Assembly (NCBI GenBank): GCA_963576735.1
Contig: OY755171.1
Coordinates: forward strand, 17,298,001 to 17,362,000
Length of the DNA stretch: 64,000 nt
Reading direction: 5' to 3'
Source of the DNA: Bedellia somnulentella
Taxonomy: Eukaryota > Arthropoda > Insecta > Lepidoptera > Bedelliidae
Each line of letters opens with the position of its first letter. The first letter of the stretch is position 1. Below, in pieces: positions 43,491 to 53,602 of this stretch. The notes beneath the pieces were generated by a model. That model was not told the DNA's origin. It saw only the letters and a list, made by a program, of their open reading frames with translations, and did no database searches. Made by a program: the position numbers and the translations under genes.

Positions 43491-43494
43491 AGGG

Positions 43495-43690
43495 GACTGT
43501 CGAAACTCACAATTATGTGACAGTGTATTTGTTCAAAACGCCGATAGGCCTGCCCTGTATAACGTGAGAACACTGCCTAATAAATCGTGGGTACTCTGAA
43601 CAACAGGTGACAATGTCACGTGATATTCAGAAGTATTACTACCTCTGCTAACCCCTTCAGGGATATTCGGCGTGAGCGTTTGAGTCTTTC
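43495..43690 (+). mobile_element. 5'-truncated family B SINE
   Basis: From TGTGACAGTGTATTTG through GATAGGCCTGCCC to the 3' end GGATATTCGGCGTGAGCG. Joined directly to the preceding repeat. Confidence 0.75.
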
Positions 43691-43897
43691 TTGAGATGTA
43701 GAATTGAAGACCATCGCCTTTCGAAGGATTTTAAGAACAATGTAAGGTTACATATGGTTGAGCCTATTTAATATCGCACTATAATAGAAATACCGGAAAT
43801 ACGAAGAATAATACAGTAACTATCGCTTCCTCATCCGAGACGCATCTTTGCCAGGTCTATCTATCTCTAAAACTCGTAAAATAAAATAATTTTTAAC

Positions 43898-44483
43898 AAA
43901 AAGAAAACCGACTTCATAGAAAAACAACCGAAAATAAACAATCTAGTACTAAAAAGTACGAAATAAGTTTTTTTAATTGAATATGAGTTCTGTCATTGAT
44001 ACCTTAGCAATTTCTTTATTCCACACGCGTCAGTTCAACCTACCTAAATATTACAATTCTCTTAAATTAATTTTTGAGTCGGTGCCAGACAAACAAAAGT
44101 AAATTCACCCTGCTATCTATCTCTGATTATTACAATCTAAACAATATATATCTATCGCCTAACGTTTTAAATGATAATACGTACAAAAGTCGGTTAAAAA
44201 ATCAATTTACCCTACAACTACAAGGTACCCTACATTTTACATGTATATGAAGTGCGAAATACACACTTCTTATTATCAATTATCATCGAGGCTGGCACCG
44301 GCTCACAAATTAATTTAAGAGAATTTTAAGATTTAGGTAGGTTGAACTGACGCGTGTGGAATAAAGAAATTGCTAAGGTATCAATCACAGAACTCATATT
44401 CAATTAAAAAAACTTATTTTGTACTTTTTAGTACTAGATTGTTTATTTTCGGTTGTTTTTCTATGAAGTCGGTTTTCTTTTTT
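43898..44483. mobile_element. Fold-back element FB3
   Basis: Inverted arms of about 190 nt (43898-44088, 44292-44483), sharing AAACCGACTTCATAGAAAAA, CAATCTAGTACTAAAAAGTA, CACACGCGTCAGTTCAACC and TCGGTGCCAG. The loop of about 200 nt has no coding frame. Confidence 0.8.
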
Positions 44484-44729
44484 TTCGTGGGTATTCGTAA
44501 GAGGCGACTAAGGTTATCTTTTAGGGTTTTTAGGGCGATGCGGTTAAAGATTCATCATCATCACCATTTACCTTTATTTTACAATCTTATCCTCACCCAA
44601 CCTCAAAAGTGGCTGAAGAATTTTCTTATTCCGAAGCTCTGGCTACCCCTTTTAGGGATTGATAACCTCACGGTTACGTATATTCATGTTTGTGAATGTT
44701 TTTGGTAAGCTATTACGGGCTGAATAAGC

Positions 44730-44861
44730 ATTCGAATAGAGTGAATGCAGTAGAAATTAGGTTCTATAGAAAAAAAACACAAATTTTAAGTTATGTGATC
44801 GAGTGAGAGTCTTTTACACCACATCTTACACGAATCACGTCATTCCTCACACGATCACATA
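44730..44861. pseudogene. LINE-X fragments in head-on inverted arrangement
   Basis: 44730-44806 is plus-strand LINE-X (AATAGAGTGAATGCAGTAGA ... TTATGTGATCGAGTGAG). 44807-44861 is the adjoining LINE-X region on the minus strand (TCTTTTACACCACATCTTAC ... CACACGATCACAT). The breakpoint is at the shared GTGATCG/CGATCAC segment. Confidence 0.6.
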
Positions 44862-44879
44862 CACTCATATGTCTGAATG

Positions 44880-45075
44880 TCCTTTAAGTCATATGTGTGA
44901 ATAATTTATCAAAGTGATAGGTGAATTGTGAGAAAACCCATACAGATGACTTTTACATAATCAAGTTGCAGTGTATTCGTGAAAAATGGTGACAAGCCTA
45001 CGGTGCACTGTCCAAGCAAAGCGCGGGTATTCTGAACAATAAATTGTAATTTATGTTATGTTATAAACGCATACA
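44880..45075 (+). mobile_element. Diverged family B SINE
   Basis: TTTAAGTCATATGTGTGAAT, GCAGTGTATTCGTGAAAAAT, CACTGTCCAAGCAAAGCG and a (TTATG)n tail. The segment near the 3' end is deleted. Confidence 0.6.
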
Positions 45076-45084
45076 TGCATATCA

Positions 45085-45251
45085 AAAAGGTTGGCGTCCG
45101 AAGTATGAAGAATAAAAGAGCATGTATGAAAAGATTGATGGATGTAAACGAAACTAGAGAGGTTTGCCAGGATCGTACGAAGTGGCGATCAATAGTCTCT
45201 GCCTACCCCAATGGGAACTAATGGCGTGAGTATATGTATGAATGTATGTAT
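45085..45251 (+). pseudogene. LINE-X 3' end
   Basis: Encodes the last 45 or so codons (VRSMKNKRACMKRLMDVNET, REVCQDRTKWRSIVSAYPNG), then AATGGCGTGAGTATATG and a (TATG)n tail. Tail-to-tail with the next A SINE. Confidence 0.75.
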
Positions 45252-45455
45252 GTACATACATATCGTATAAATCTCAAAAAGGAGTAGGCAAGAGCTTTAG
45301 CGCTACAAACTCCTCACCCACTTGAAGTGTCGTTGGTGATGAATCTGTAACCGCTTTGCCCAAAAACCACTTAAAAGAGCCCCCACAAGCTTAGTCACCT
45401 CTTACGACACCCGTGGGTAGAAAGGGGTTGTGATACTCTAAGCCGACACTTAACA
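45252..45455 (-). mobile_element. Family A SINE, older subtype, diverged
   Basis: TACATACATATCGTATAAAT, AAAGGAGTAGGCAAGAGC, GTTGGTGATGAATCTG, CTTACGACACCCGTGGG and CTAAGCCGACACTTAAC. Confidence 0.7.
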
Positions 45456-45799
45456 AAACCATTATGTTATATATAGACGTTTTACTAGATACCTCTGACA
45501 CCCCTTCGTGGCATATTACATTTACGGCGGTTACATTTGAGTTTGATGTGTTTAAACGTAAACGTAGTAGAAAATTGTATGTATTTACAAATGAAAATTT
45601 AAAACGTTGCTTATCGTTAATTACTTCTATTTTACATTATCCTCTCAAAGCGACGCGAGGCGGTAGTGTGATTTCAAGTTTCAGATTTTTCATGTTTTGT
45701 TTATAAACAAAAGAGGTACAACCATCATTTATCATAGTTTTTCTTTTCATAACTTATATTTGTTGAAACTTCGTTACCATTGGAATCTATGCATCGAAA
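45456..45799. other. Stretch without recognised gene
   Basis: The open frame at 45464-45706 shows no domain I recognise. Confidence 0.35.
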
Positions 45800-45925
45800 C
45801 ACCGCTGTAAATACCAAAGGAGTAGCCAGAAGTTCAGAATTAAAAATAGCTTTACCACATTTTGTAGTTGAGAGTGGAAAATATTATCAAATAAAGGTTA
45901 GTAATGGAAATGTAACTAACTTAAC
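45800..45925 (-). mobile_element. Very old family A SINE
   Basis: CCAAAGGAGTAGCCAGAAGT, CACATTTTGTAGTTGAGAGT, AATAAAGGTTAGTAATGG in A minus-strand order. Confidence 0.45.
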
Positions 45926-46233
45926 AAAAATAACCGAACTAACTTATATAAGCAATGCTCAACAGTTTGTTTTATAATTTCGTACAATTGGCTGAGGCAC
46001 TCAAGATTCTTAAACCGAGTTAAATATATGATACAATAACGAAACAAAGTCTTACAAGGCTTAAATTCTAAAATAACTTCCCAAAGTGGTACAACAATAA
46101 TTACACCAGTCAGACACCACAAAAGCCTACAGTACAAAGTATGAAAGTGTCCAATAGTAAAGACCTCTCCTCGCACTAAAAAAGCCATGAATGAGAGACC
46201 AAACGCCATGGTTTTATCGAAGGTCCTGCGCAA
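45916..46233 (-). other. Unassigned open frame, possibly an exon relic
   Basis: 105 codons without a stop in AT-rich DNA. The minus-strand DNA just upstream reads CTTGCGCAG|GACC, which could be a splice acceptor. The translation (TFDKTMAFGLSFMAFLVRGE ... LLWCLTGVIIVVPLWEVILE) has two hydrophobic stretches that could be membrane segments. I recognise no family. It may be chance. Its end overlaps a SINE relic. Confidence 0.15.
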
Positions 46234-46249
46234 GATTTCGCAAAGAATC

Positions 46250-46990
46250 GACGTAGGTATTTAAAATCTGTCAGTAATCATTCAACGGGTGATTGAATTG
46301 CACGTGCGCGGCGTATTGTAGACGCGGGAAATTTAAATAAAGGCGCGCGCATGCTTGTATTGTTTAGTGAAATTCGAAAGAGTAGTGTGCCAGTGATTGT
46401 GACAAACTTCCGACAGTTTTATGTGTCTACCTCTTTTTGGTGTGTATCTCTTTTGAGTTTTAGTCTACTTAAGCATGACATAATATTAACGGGGTATACA
46501 CCTGCATCCGCATTGGGGCGGGCAGCTCTTTATAGTTATGATATATAGTTAAAAGATTATAGTTTATTTTGGTATTCGTTTATTTTATATTATACAATTC
46601 AATAGCTTTTCGTAATGAAAATATTGTTGCAGGTGCCTATCTTGGAAATATTTTTCTTCCCGCGTCTTTTTATTATTTGTCACTACAATCTTTGATGTGT
46701 AGAACCTAAATAGGTCAAATTCCATTTAACTATTACACTTAACTTTTTTCTTTTTATTTATTTATTGGGTAGGCATTCCGTGTTTTTTTTATCTAAATAT
46801 TAATTATAATAAAAACAAATAGCAACAAAATATTTGTACGAAATATTCATTCTTATATAATATAACATAAACAATGAATCAATATTTTTTGTTCTGATGC
46901 CAACCAACTAGTAACCAACCAGTCTATCGTAATTTGTTACTACAAAATGTCATCACAAAAATAATGAGAATATATAATGAAAATATATAT
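46250..46990. other. Stretch with a GC-rich, promoter-like patch
   Basis: 46290-46350 holds GCACGTGCGCGGCGTATTG, then GCGGGAAATTTAAATAAAGG and CGCGCGCATG, unlike its AT-rich surroundings. TTTAAATAAAGG could pass for a TATA element. No clear gene follows. Confidence 0.25.
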
Positions 46991-47228
46991 AATATACTCA
47001 CGGCTGTTAATCCCTAGAAGGGGTAGCCAGAGCTAAGGAATTAAAAATTCCTCAGCCACTTTTGGAAATGTGAGTGGGGAAAAGATGGTAAAAGTAAAGG
47101 TTGTTGGTGATGGGTCTCCTACCGCATCGCCCAAAAATCCCTTTAAAGCCCCAATACCGTTAGTCGCCTCTTACGTACACCCGCCGGAAGAATTGGGGTA
47201 GTGCTATTCTAAGCCGACACTACGCAGC
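46991..47228 (-). mobile_element. Family A SINE
   Basis: Complete minus-strand copy from ATACTCACGGCTGTTAAT to GCCGACACTACGCAGC. Little tail remains. Confidence 0.88.
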
Positions 47229-47512
47229 GTGATGATTAATATTTATATTGCTATTTAAATTAAATAAGTTAGTTTTAAGTAAGCGTAATATCTTATTATG
47301 TTTTTTTTTGGCCTTGTTTTGTGCATCTACCCAAATAATTAATTTATCGATCTCACCTTTCAAAGGTTGTCTGAAGGAGATCGCTTTTAGCGATAAGACC
47401 GCCAATTGTACCTCACTGTAAACTGTTTGATCATATTATTACTTTTGTAAATTTGTGTTTGATGTGCAATAAAGAGTTATTCTATTCTATTCTATTCTAT
47501 TCTATTCTATTC
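47229..47512 (+). mobile_element. LINE 3' end with (ATTCT)n tail
   Basis: GGAGATCGCTTTTAGCGATA, then GTAAACTGTTTGATCATA, TTGATGTGCAATAAAGAGTT and about seven ATTCT units (47479-47512). Same 3' end as 14722-14930 in the other orientation. Sandwiched between two minus-strand A SINEs. Confidence 0.65.
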
Positions 47513-47513
47513 T

Positions 47514-47742
47514 ACATACATACATAGACTAGAAGGGGTAGCCAGAGCTAAGGAATTAAAAATTCCTCAGCCATTTTTGGAATTGTGAGCGGGGAAAAGA
47601 TGGTAAAAGTAAAGGTTGTTGGTGATGGGTCTCCAACCGCATCGCCCAAAAATCCCTTAAAAGCCCCAATACCGTTAGTCGCCTTTTACGTACACCCACC
47701 GGAAGAAATCGGGTAGTGCTATTCTAAGCCGACACTACACAG
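47514..47742 (-). mobile_element. Family A SINE
   Basis: ACATACATACATAGACTAGA to CCGACACTACACAG. The ATACTCACGGCTATAAATCC segment next to the tail is missing. Confidence 0.85.
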
Positions 47743-48371
47743 TAATACTACAGTCATTTAAATATACGGTACATAGGCATAAACTGAAACATTGGTATTT
47801 ACAATGATTGTTTATTTATCGGGCTTTGTTCCGGGTAAAATTATCTTGTTTTCCCTCTAGGGGTTTCGTACATTTGTCTATGTATCTGTGTAGCGCCTAC
47901 TTTCTTGATTTAGTATTAATTGACCGTGTTAGCTCAGTGGGTAGAACAAGTAAGTGTTCACTCTTACCGCAAGTGTTATTTTGTTAAAAAAACCATCTCA
48001 CTTATTTTAGATATATCTTCAATTCTAGCCAATAGGCTAGACTTTTTTTTATTACTGTACAACACTATGAGCACCTTATTGGATTTTCAATACAATTAAT
48101 CCACAAACAAAAAGTCAGTACAAATATATAACTTACAAAATTTTCTCTGAAAACTTCCACAGATTCCAAAGCGACATTAAAATAACGATTGTGTTCTGTT
48201 TTTTGCAATCTCTCACTGATGTTCTGCAATTGCATGTTTCATATCATTTAAATACGTTCTAAGCGAATTAAAGTTTAAACATATTTTAATAGTGACTCTC
48301 TGATTATGTATACATAAGGTATTTTCTGTTTTTTTGGAAAACCGTTATATGTTAAATTTGTATCTATAACT
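47743..48371. other. Stretch with a B head fragment
   Basis: ACCGTGTTAGCTCAGTGGGT followed by AGAACAAG at about 47925-47950 is a family B head (A box) only. The rest has no recognised feature. Confidence 0.4.
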
Positions 48372-48602
48372 ACCTGTGCCCCGCTATAAATTCCAAAACA
48401 TGAGCCACAGACAGACCTCCAGACTACAAACATAATTCAGCTACTTTTTGAAATCCAACAGGGAAAAGAATTTTAAATAAATGACTGTTGGTGATGGGTC
48501 TCCAGCTACATCACCCAATAATCACATAAAATTCTAAGTCGCTTCTTACGACACTTGCGAAAGAAAGTTGGGTAAGGCTTATCTAAACCGACACTACACA
48601 GC
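48372..48602 (-). mobile_element. Old family A SINE
   Basis: CCCCGCTATAAATTCCAAAA, AATTCAGCTACTTTTTGAAA, GTTGGTGATGGGTCTCCAGC, AGTCGCTTCTTACGACAC, ACCGACACTACACAGC. Confidence 0.7.
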
Positions 48603-49430
48603 TTGATTATTGAGAATACTCCGATTAAAACAATTACATCGAGTACTATGGTTACTCTTTTTGATACCGTAGTAAACGAAATGACAAGTTTTACAATATT
48701 TTTTCCTAAACCATAAGCAATAAAGTTGTTTTGATGTGATAAATTTTAATATAAAATTATTGTTGAGTTCCACAACATGCGTAATTAATTTACATACGTC
48801 ATTGAAATGATTCATCATATAAGTTTAATGTCAAATATAAAAAAGAGCTTTGAGTTCAACATAAAACCTTGGTATTGTAATGTACATTTTGTGTTATGTA
48901 TGTGAGATGTGGAACAGTTCATGATGTTTGACTTACCTTTTTTATCAGACACTTATTCTGAAAAGGATTTAGGGAATTTAATGTAAACCACGTTTTACAC
49001 ACATATTTTTATTATTATTTCACACTATGTAATATACATTTATATTGCACGACACATTTTGAACACACACACCATTTTCACTACACTGCCGTTATTTCTA
49101 TTCGCAATATAGATATTAGTAGAGTATTCTCAATACATTTATCTTTGAGCCTATGTCCAATCACTTCCAGATTTTTCTCGAAAATAATCGTTTTGACAAT
49201 ATTGTTTATTGTCAGATATTAATTTTTATTCTTCTAAATCTCCTCTCAACCATTAGTTTTCTGAAAGAAGGCTGCTAGTGTTAGGTTGTAGACTTACAAT
49301 TTATTTAATTTAATTTTCTAAATTTTTGTTAAATTTTAATATGAATGTATTGTTTAATATTGTAAGTGGATAGATAATGTTCTTAATTTATCGTTTTTCC
49401 TAATTTGTTTTCTAATATATAATTCTAAAT
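48603..49430. other. AT-rich stretch without recognised gene
   Basis: Nothing recognised. Confidence 0.4.
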
Positions 49431-49639
49431 CATTTAAAATCCCTCCTTGTAATTAAGACTACTTTCTTCGATACCTCCTTTAAGGAATATTTGTTATTTC
49501 AAAATTTTAAATTTGTCATGCTTGTTCGCAGATGTTGGTATATATTCAGCTCCTGGGGCGATGGGTGGAATCATTCTGAAACAAGATTGGAATTGGACAC
49601 TAAAGACCCATTACCGAAGTCGATATTGATCATTATTTT

Positions 49640-49880
49640 TGGACCCCCTTATTCTCGAGCTGCCCCCTTTTCTTCGAAGTAAGCTTCACGGAGCCGCAGC
49701 CCCTTCTTCAGCTGCCTTTATCGACGGGCTTCCTGGAGTCGCAGCCCCCTTGTCATCGAGCTCCCTGGAGTCGCAGCCCCTTTGTCTTCGAGCTGCATTC
49801 ACCGACGGCCTATCCGGAGTCGCAACCAAGTTGGAATCACAACCCTCACTGTTGAGCCACCCATCGCAGCAGGAGCTGGT
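49640..49880 (+). repeat. GC-rich degenerate tandem repeat
   Basis: At least four units starting GGAGYCGCARCC (about 49689, 49734, 49766, 49815), spaced 32-49 nt, with recurring TCTTCGAGCTGC and GACGGSCT. One frame (49639-49923, 94 codons) is open and gives repeated GVAAPLSSSS-like peptide. I know no matching protein. It could be coding, an LTR or satellite-like filler. Confidence 0.5.
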
Positions 49881-50265
49881 TTTAAAAGCTGAGTGCTTTT
49901 ATATTATAATTTTGTTAAGTTAGGGGATTATTTTATTAGGAGTGTTTTTTAGTGTATTTTTTTTTAATTATTAAATATTGTTGTGATATATATACCTTTC
50001 ATTTATTACCTAACCTTCCGTTTCCTTCTTTTTTTTTTTTTTTTTTCTTTAGTTATTTCTGGCTTCTGGGTACAGCATCCCAGGAGTTAGAAATAACGTT
50101 ACAGTATTTACTTTTAAAACGTAAGTAAAGCCACTACCCACTCTTGGTATTTCAGAAACAGGTCAAGTTCAAGTACGAATGACGCACTAAAACTTCCTTA
50201 TATTTTCTACGTAAACGGCCAAAATTTTAGACCAATTAAGCGTGCCGAGTTTAATATATATTAAA
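49881..50265. other. Stretch without recognised gene
   Basis: Long T run at about 50028-50046. Nothing else recognised. Confidence 0.35.
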
Positions 50266-50300
50266 AACTAGTGGATCAGACCAGCTTCGCACGGGCAGCG
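50266..50300 (-). mobile_element. Helitron-like 3' end
   Basis: The minus strand reads CCGTGCGAAGCTGGTCTGAT then CCACTAG|T, like the ends at 12735 and 31305. The adjoining palindrome may lie inside this element. Confidence 0.45.
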
Positions 50301-50314
50301 TAGTCTTAATATAG

Positions 50315-50563
50315 TTTAAAAAAACTAAAAAACACGCTTTTAAAGAACATCAAACTAAAAAGTGAAAAATAATTTCTAATATAAGCTGAAAACGGTAATG
50401 AAGAAAGGTTGCTCGATAGACGAAAACGAGAGAGAGCGCCCCACGCTTTTTTACAATGATACCAGTATTTTTTTGTCATTACCGTTTTCAGCTTATATAA
50501 GGAATTATTTTTCACTTTTTAGTTTGATGTGATTTTAAAAGCGTGTTTTTTTAGTTTTTTAAA
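50315..50563. mobile_element. Fold-back element FB4
   Basis: Inverted arms of about 88 nt (50315-50401, 50476-50563) sharing AAAACACGCTTTTAAA, CATCAAACTAAAAAGTGAAA and AAGCTGAAAACGGTAATGA. The 74-nt loop has GAAAACGAGAGAGAGCGC. No coding. Confidence 0.75.
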
Positions 50564-50655
50564 ATATATTTATTTTTAACTTTTTAGTACTGAATCATTT
50601 GAAATTATTTAATCATGCAATAACATATTTGAGTTTTGAGTTTGAAATTTGTATA

Positions 50656-50833
50656 ACCTTCTCCCCAAACAACTTCACAAGTGGCTGAGGAAAGCCGACC
50701 ATATCCACCCCTTATTAGGATTTATTTATTGATTAATTTATTTACACAGAAATAATCTTTAGGGAAATGGCCTAATACGATTAAATCTTACGTAATCAAT
50801 TTTCTATCTCATTATATTACAGCCGCGAGTATC
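50656..50833 (+). mobile_element. Family A fragment, interrupted
   Basis: ACTTCACAAGTGGCTGAGGA and CCACCCCTTATTAGGATTTA, then a foreign stretch of about 90 nt, and CAGCCGCGAGTATC at 50820. Confidence 0.5.
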
Positions 50834-51182
50834 GGGAAAGGGTTTTGAGATTGAGTATTATTAACATTCCATGTCAATCCGACTCACAATCAAAATTATC
50901 TGTTACTAAAACCTCAAAGCCTATTTATAACTTCAACTTTCGATCTAGGTTAACCTACGTAACAATTCCCTGGCACATGGCAATTTAGGCTTTTTAATAT
51001 GTAATGCTGGTATATTTCATAAAAGTCTTTCCCACGAAATATTTGGGGTAGTTTTATTTTAAGTTATCTCATTCTTGGTAATTCCTTAATTCTCAATTTT
51101 ATACGATTTATTTAAGTCTTATGGGGGTAAAATATGATTTAAAATAGCCATAGTTTTATTTACCTGCATTTTTTTCCTTTTT
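50834..51182. other. AT-rich stretch without recognised gene
   Basis: Nothing recognised. Confidence 0.4.
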
Positions 51183-51812
51183 AGGGTTCCGTAGCCAAAT
51201 GGCAAAAACGGGACCCTTATAGATTCGTCATGTCTGTCTGTCTGTCCGTCCGTCCGTCCGTCCGTCCGTATGTCACAGCCAGTTTATTCCGAAACTATAA
51301 GAACTACATTATTGGAAATTGGTGCGTAGATGTATTCTGTAAACCGCATTAAGATTTTAAAATAAAATCTGAAAAAAAAACCAAAATTTTTAGGGTTCCC
51401 CATACATAGAACTGAAACTCAATTTTTTTTTTTCATCAAACCTATACGTGTGGGGTATCTATCAAAAGGTATTTGAAAATGATGTTGAGGTTTCTTATAT
51501 CATTTTTTTCAAAACTGAATAGTTTGCGCGAGAGACTTTTTCAAAGTGCTAAAATGTGTGTCCCCCCCCCCGTAACTTCTAAAATATGGGCATGATAATA
51601 CTGAAAAAAATATATGATGTGTATTACTATACAAACTACTAACGAATGGTTTGAATGAGATCTAGCCCGTAGTTCTATTTTTAAACGTCATAAATCAAAT
51701 TACTTACCTAATTTGGCTCCCATGATTTTCACACAAACGGGATTTTCTATATATATGATAGTACGGAACCCTTAGTGCGCGATCCGACTCGCACTTGGCC
51801 GGTTTTTTTTAA
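51183..51812 (+). repeat. Lepidopteran 'GGGTTCCGTAGCC' dispersed repeat
   Basis: Starts AGGGTTCCGTAGCCAAATGG, has a (TGTC)n-(CGTC)n run at 51234-51268, and ends TACGGAACCCTTAGTGCG then CGACTCGCACTTGGCCGG with a T run. GGGTTCCGTA and TACGGAACCC at the ends are inverted. I recall this repeat from many moth and butterfly genomes. Its class is uncertain. No coding frame. Confidence 0.65.
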
Positions 51813-52565
51813 ACACTTTGCTCATCTCTGATAGAATCACACCCTAAGATATTTAAAAATTACTAGGCACCCCATTAAAAGCGACACAAGGCCTAAATTA
51901 CTGTATGACATGGGTACAATATCCAGGTAATAAATGTTTTCTAAATATCAATTTAACTACTGTCACAGCTTAGGTAAACAGTATATTTCTACGTCATATC
52001 TTTGATATTGTGGTTCCGTAACCGTACCGTAATATGTCCTATTTCATGACGAAGACTCCACTGTGCTTTTTTCTATTTTTGATTCACCGTGACACTTAGG
52101 AACTTCTTCAATGTTGTATTATTGTTAAGCTTAAAAAGCACTTAAATACTTCAGTAGAGTGGGGAAAAGGTTCTACACAAACTCAAAACTCAAATATGTT
52201 ATTGCATGCATGAGTACATGAGATCTTAAATTTGATCACACGGAACAATACTTTGAAAGCATACATTTACTTTGAATTTGTATTTAAACATATCCGAAAC
52301 CAACAAAAGCACTTTAAAATAGTTTGCTACGAGACCTACACTAGCTTAAAAGCACTCTGTGCAGTCAGATGTCTGATTAATCGACTAGTTTTTTAATTAA
52401 CCGCCTTTTACAGGGGAAAATATGTAAAACTCTTCTTAGTAAAACAGACAACTTATCGAGACTTCCACGTATTCCCTGGGAACTGAGGTCTGCGGATATT
52501 TAAGTAAAGTAATTTTTATTATTTTAACGATATTAGGCTTTGAATATTCATTGCTCAATCAATCT
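51813..52565. other. Stretch without recognised gene
   Basis: AT-rich. Nothing recognised. Confidence 0.4.
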
Positions 52566-52578
52566 ATGAGAATAAACT

Positions 52579-52780
52579 ACATTCATACATACATGCATAG
52601 ACTCACGGCTATAAATCACAAAAAAGGCTAGCCAGAGCTTTAGAATACGAAATTCCTCAGCCACTTTTATAAGTTAAATAAGTGGGGAAAAGATTGTAAA
52701 AAACGGTTATTGGTGATGGGTCTCCAACCGCATCACCCGAAAAGCACTTATGAGGCCCACTACACAGCTTTAATACTTTA
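52579..52780 (-). mobile_element. Family A SINE, internally deleted, with TSD
   Basis: TSD ATGAGAATAAACT at 52566-52578 and 52781-52793. A segment of about 60 nt near the 5' part is missing, and the 5' end reads GCCCACTACACAGC. Confidence 0.88.
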
Positions 52781-52848
52781 ATGAGAATAAACTCTATTAC
52801 TTTAAATCGAACGAATGAATCTGTTTCGTTGTATGTATAAAAAAAAAT

Positions 52849-53099
52849 TACATACATATATACATATACTCACGGCTGTAATTCCCTAGAAGGGGTAGCT
52901 AGAGCCAAGGAATTATAAATTCCTCAGCCACTTTTGGAAATCACGTGGGAAAAAGATGGTAAAATAAAGGTTTTTAGTGAGGGGTCTACAACAGCATCGC
53001 CCAAAAATCCCTTAAAAGCCCCAATACCGTTAGTCGCCTCTTACGATCACCCACGGGTAGAAATGGGGTAGTGTTATTCTAAGCCGACACTACACGGCA
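52849..53099 (-). mobile_element. Family A SINE
   Basis: Complete copy of the TACGATCACCCACGGGTAG subtype, ending CGACACTACACGGC. Very close to the copy at 26578-26820. Confidence 0.88.
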
Positions 53100-53370
53100 A
53101 AATATCTACGTATCTTTTGGTATATTGTAGATGCTTGTTTTTGCTAGCATTTGTATAGTGTCTAACAGTATAAAGTTACGTCAACCAATTAAAATAGACA
53201 AGCAAAAAAGACGAACAACTTTTTGTTTGATGGAGAGACTCATATCTAATAGACGCAGAATGCAAACTGTTTGAGTTAATATCCGTCGAAGTGACTTGTA
53301 CCGGAAAATAAAAAAAAATACTTGTATTTAGCTGTAACAATGTTTTCACTCTATGCTTAGAAATCTTTTT

Positions 53371-53602
53371 CATACACACATGAATATACTCACTGATACA
53401 AATCCTGTGAAATTAGTAGTAAGAGCTTCAATATTATAAATTTCTGAGCCGCTTATGGAACGTATTGTTGGAATTGTTGTAGATGAGTTTTTCGACATAT
53501 TGCCCAAAAAACAGTTAAATAGCCGCAATATTCCAAGTCGGCGCTAAGATACTCGCGGAAAGAAATGAGCTATTTCTATTCCAAGCTGATACTATACAGC
53601 CT
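53371..53602 (-). mobile_element. Old family A SINE
   Basis: ATACACACATGAATATACTC, TTCTGAGCCGCTTATGGAA, TTGCCCAAAAAACAG and CCAAGCTGATACTATACAGC. Confidence 0.6.

Larger units (their letters stand above)
42958..44700 (+). mobile_element. Family A SINE split by a 1.5-kb composite insertion
   Basis: 5' piece 42958-42994 (GCTGTGTAGTGCTGGCTTAG to CACTACCC) and 3' piece 44484-44700 (CGTGGGTATTCGTAAGAGGC onward) fit together as one A copy. The insert is bounded by AACCGACTTCA-type inverted ends next to T-rich junctions. Confidence 0.65.

Noticed and set aside
46351..46548. 65-codon frame after the GC-rich patch
   Set aside because: Starts next to a promoter-like patch but has no conserved motif; kept only as unassigned sequence.
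47479..47512. Stand-alone (ATTCT)n microsatellite
   Set aside because: It is the tail of a LINE 3' end (AATAAAGAGTT precedes it), not an independent locus.
49639..49923. Confident protein-coding call for the GC-rich frame
   Set aside because: Tandem repetition alone can keep a frame open, and no domain is recognisable; reported as a repeat instead.
51234..51268. Independent (TGTC)n/(CGTC)n satellite
   Set aside because: It is an internal part of the 51183-51812 dispersed repeat as I recall it from other Lepidoptera.
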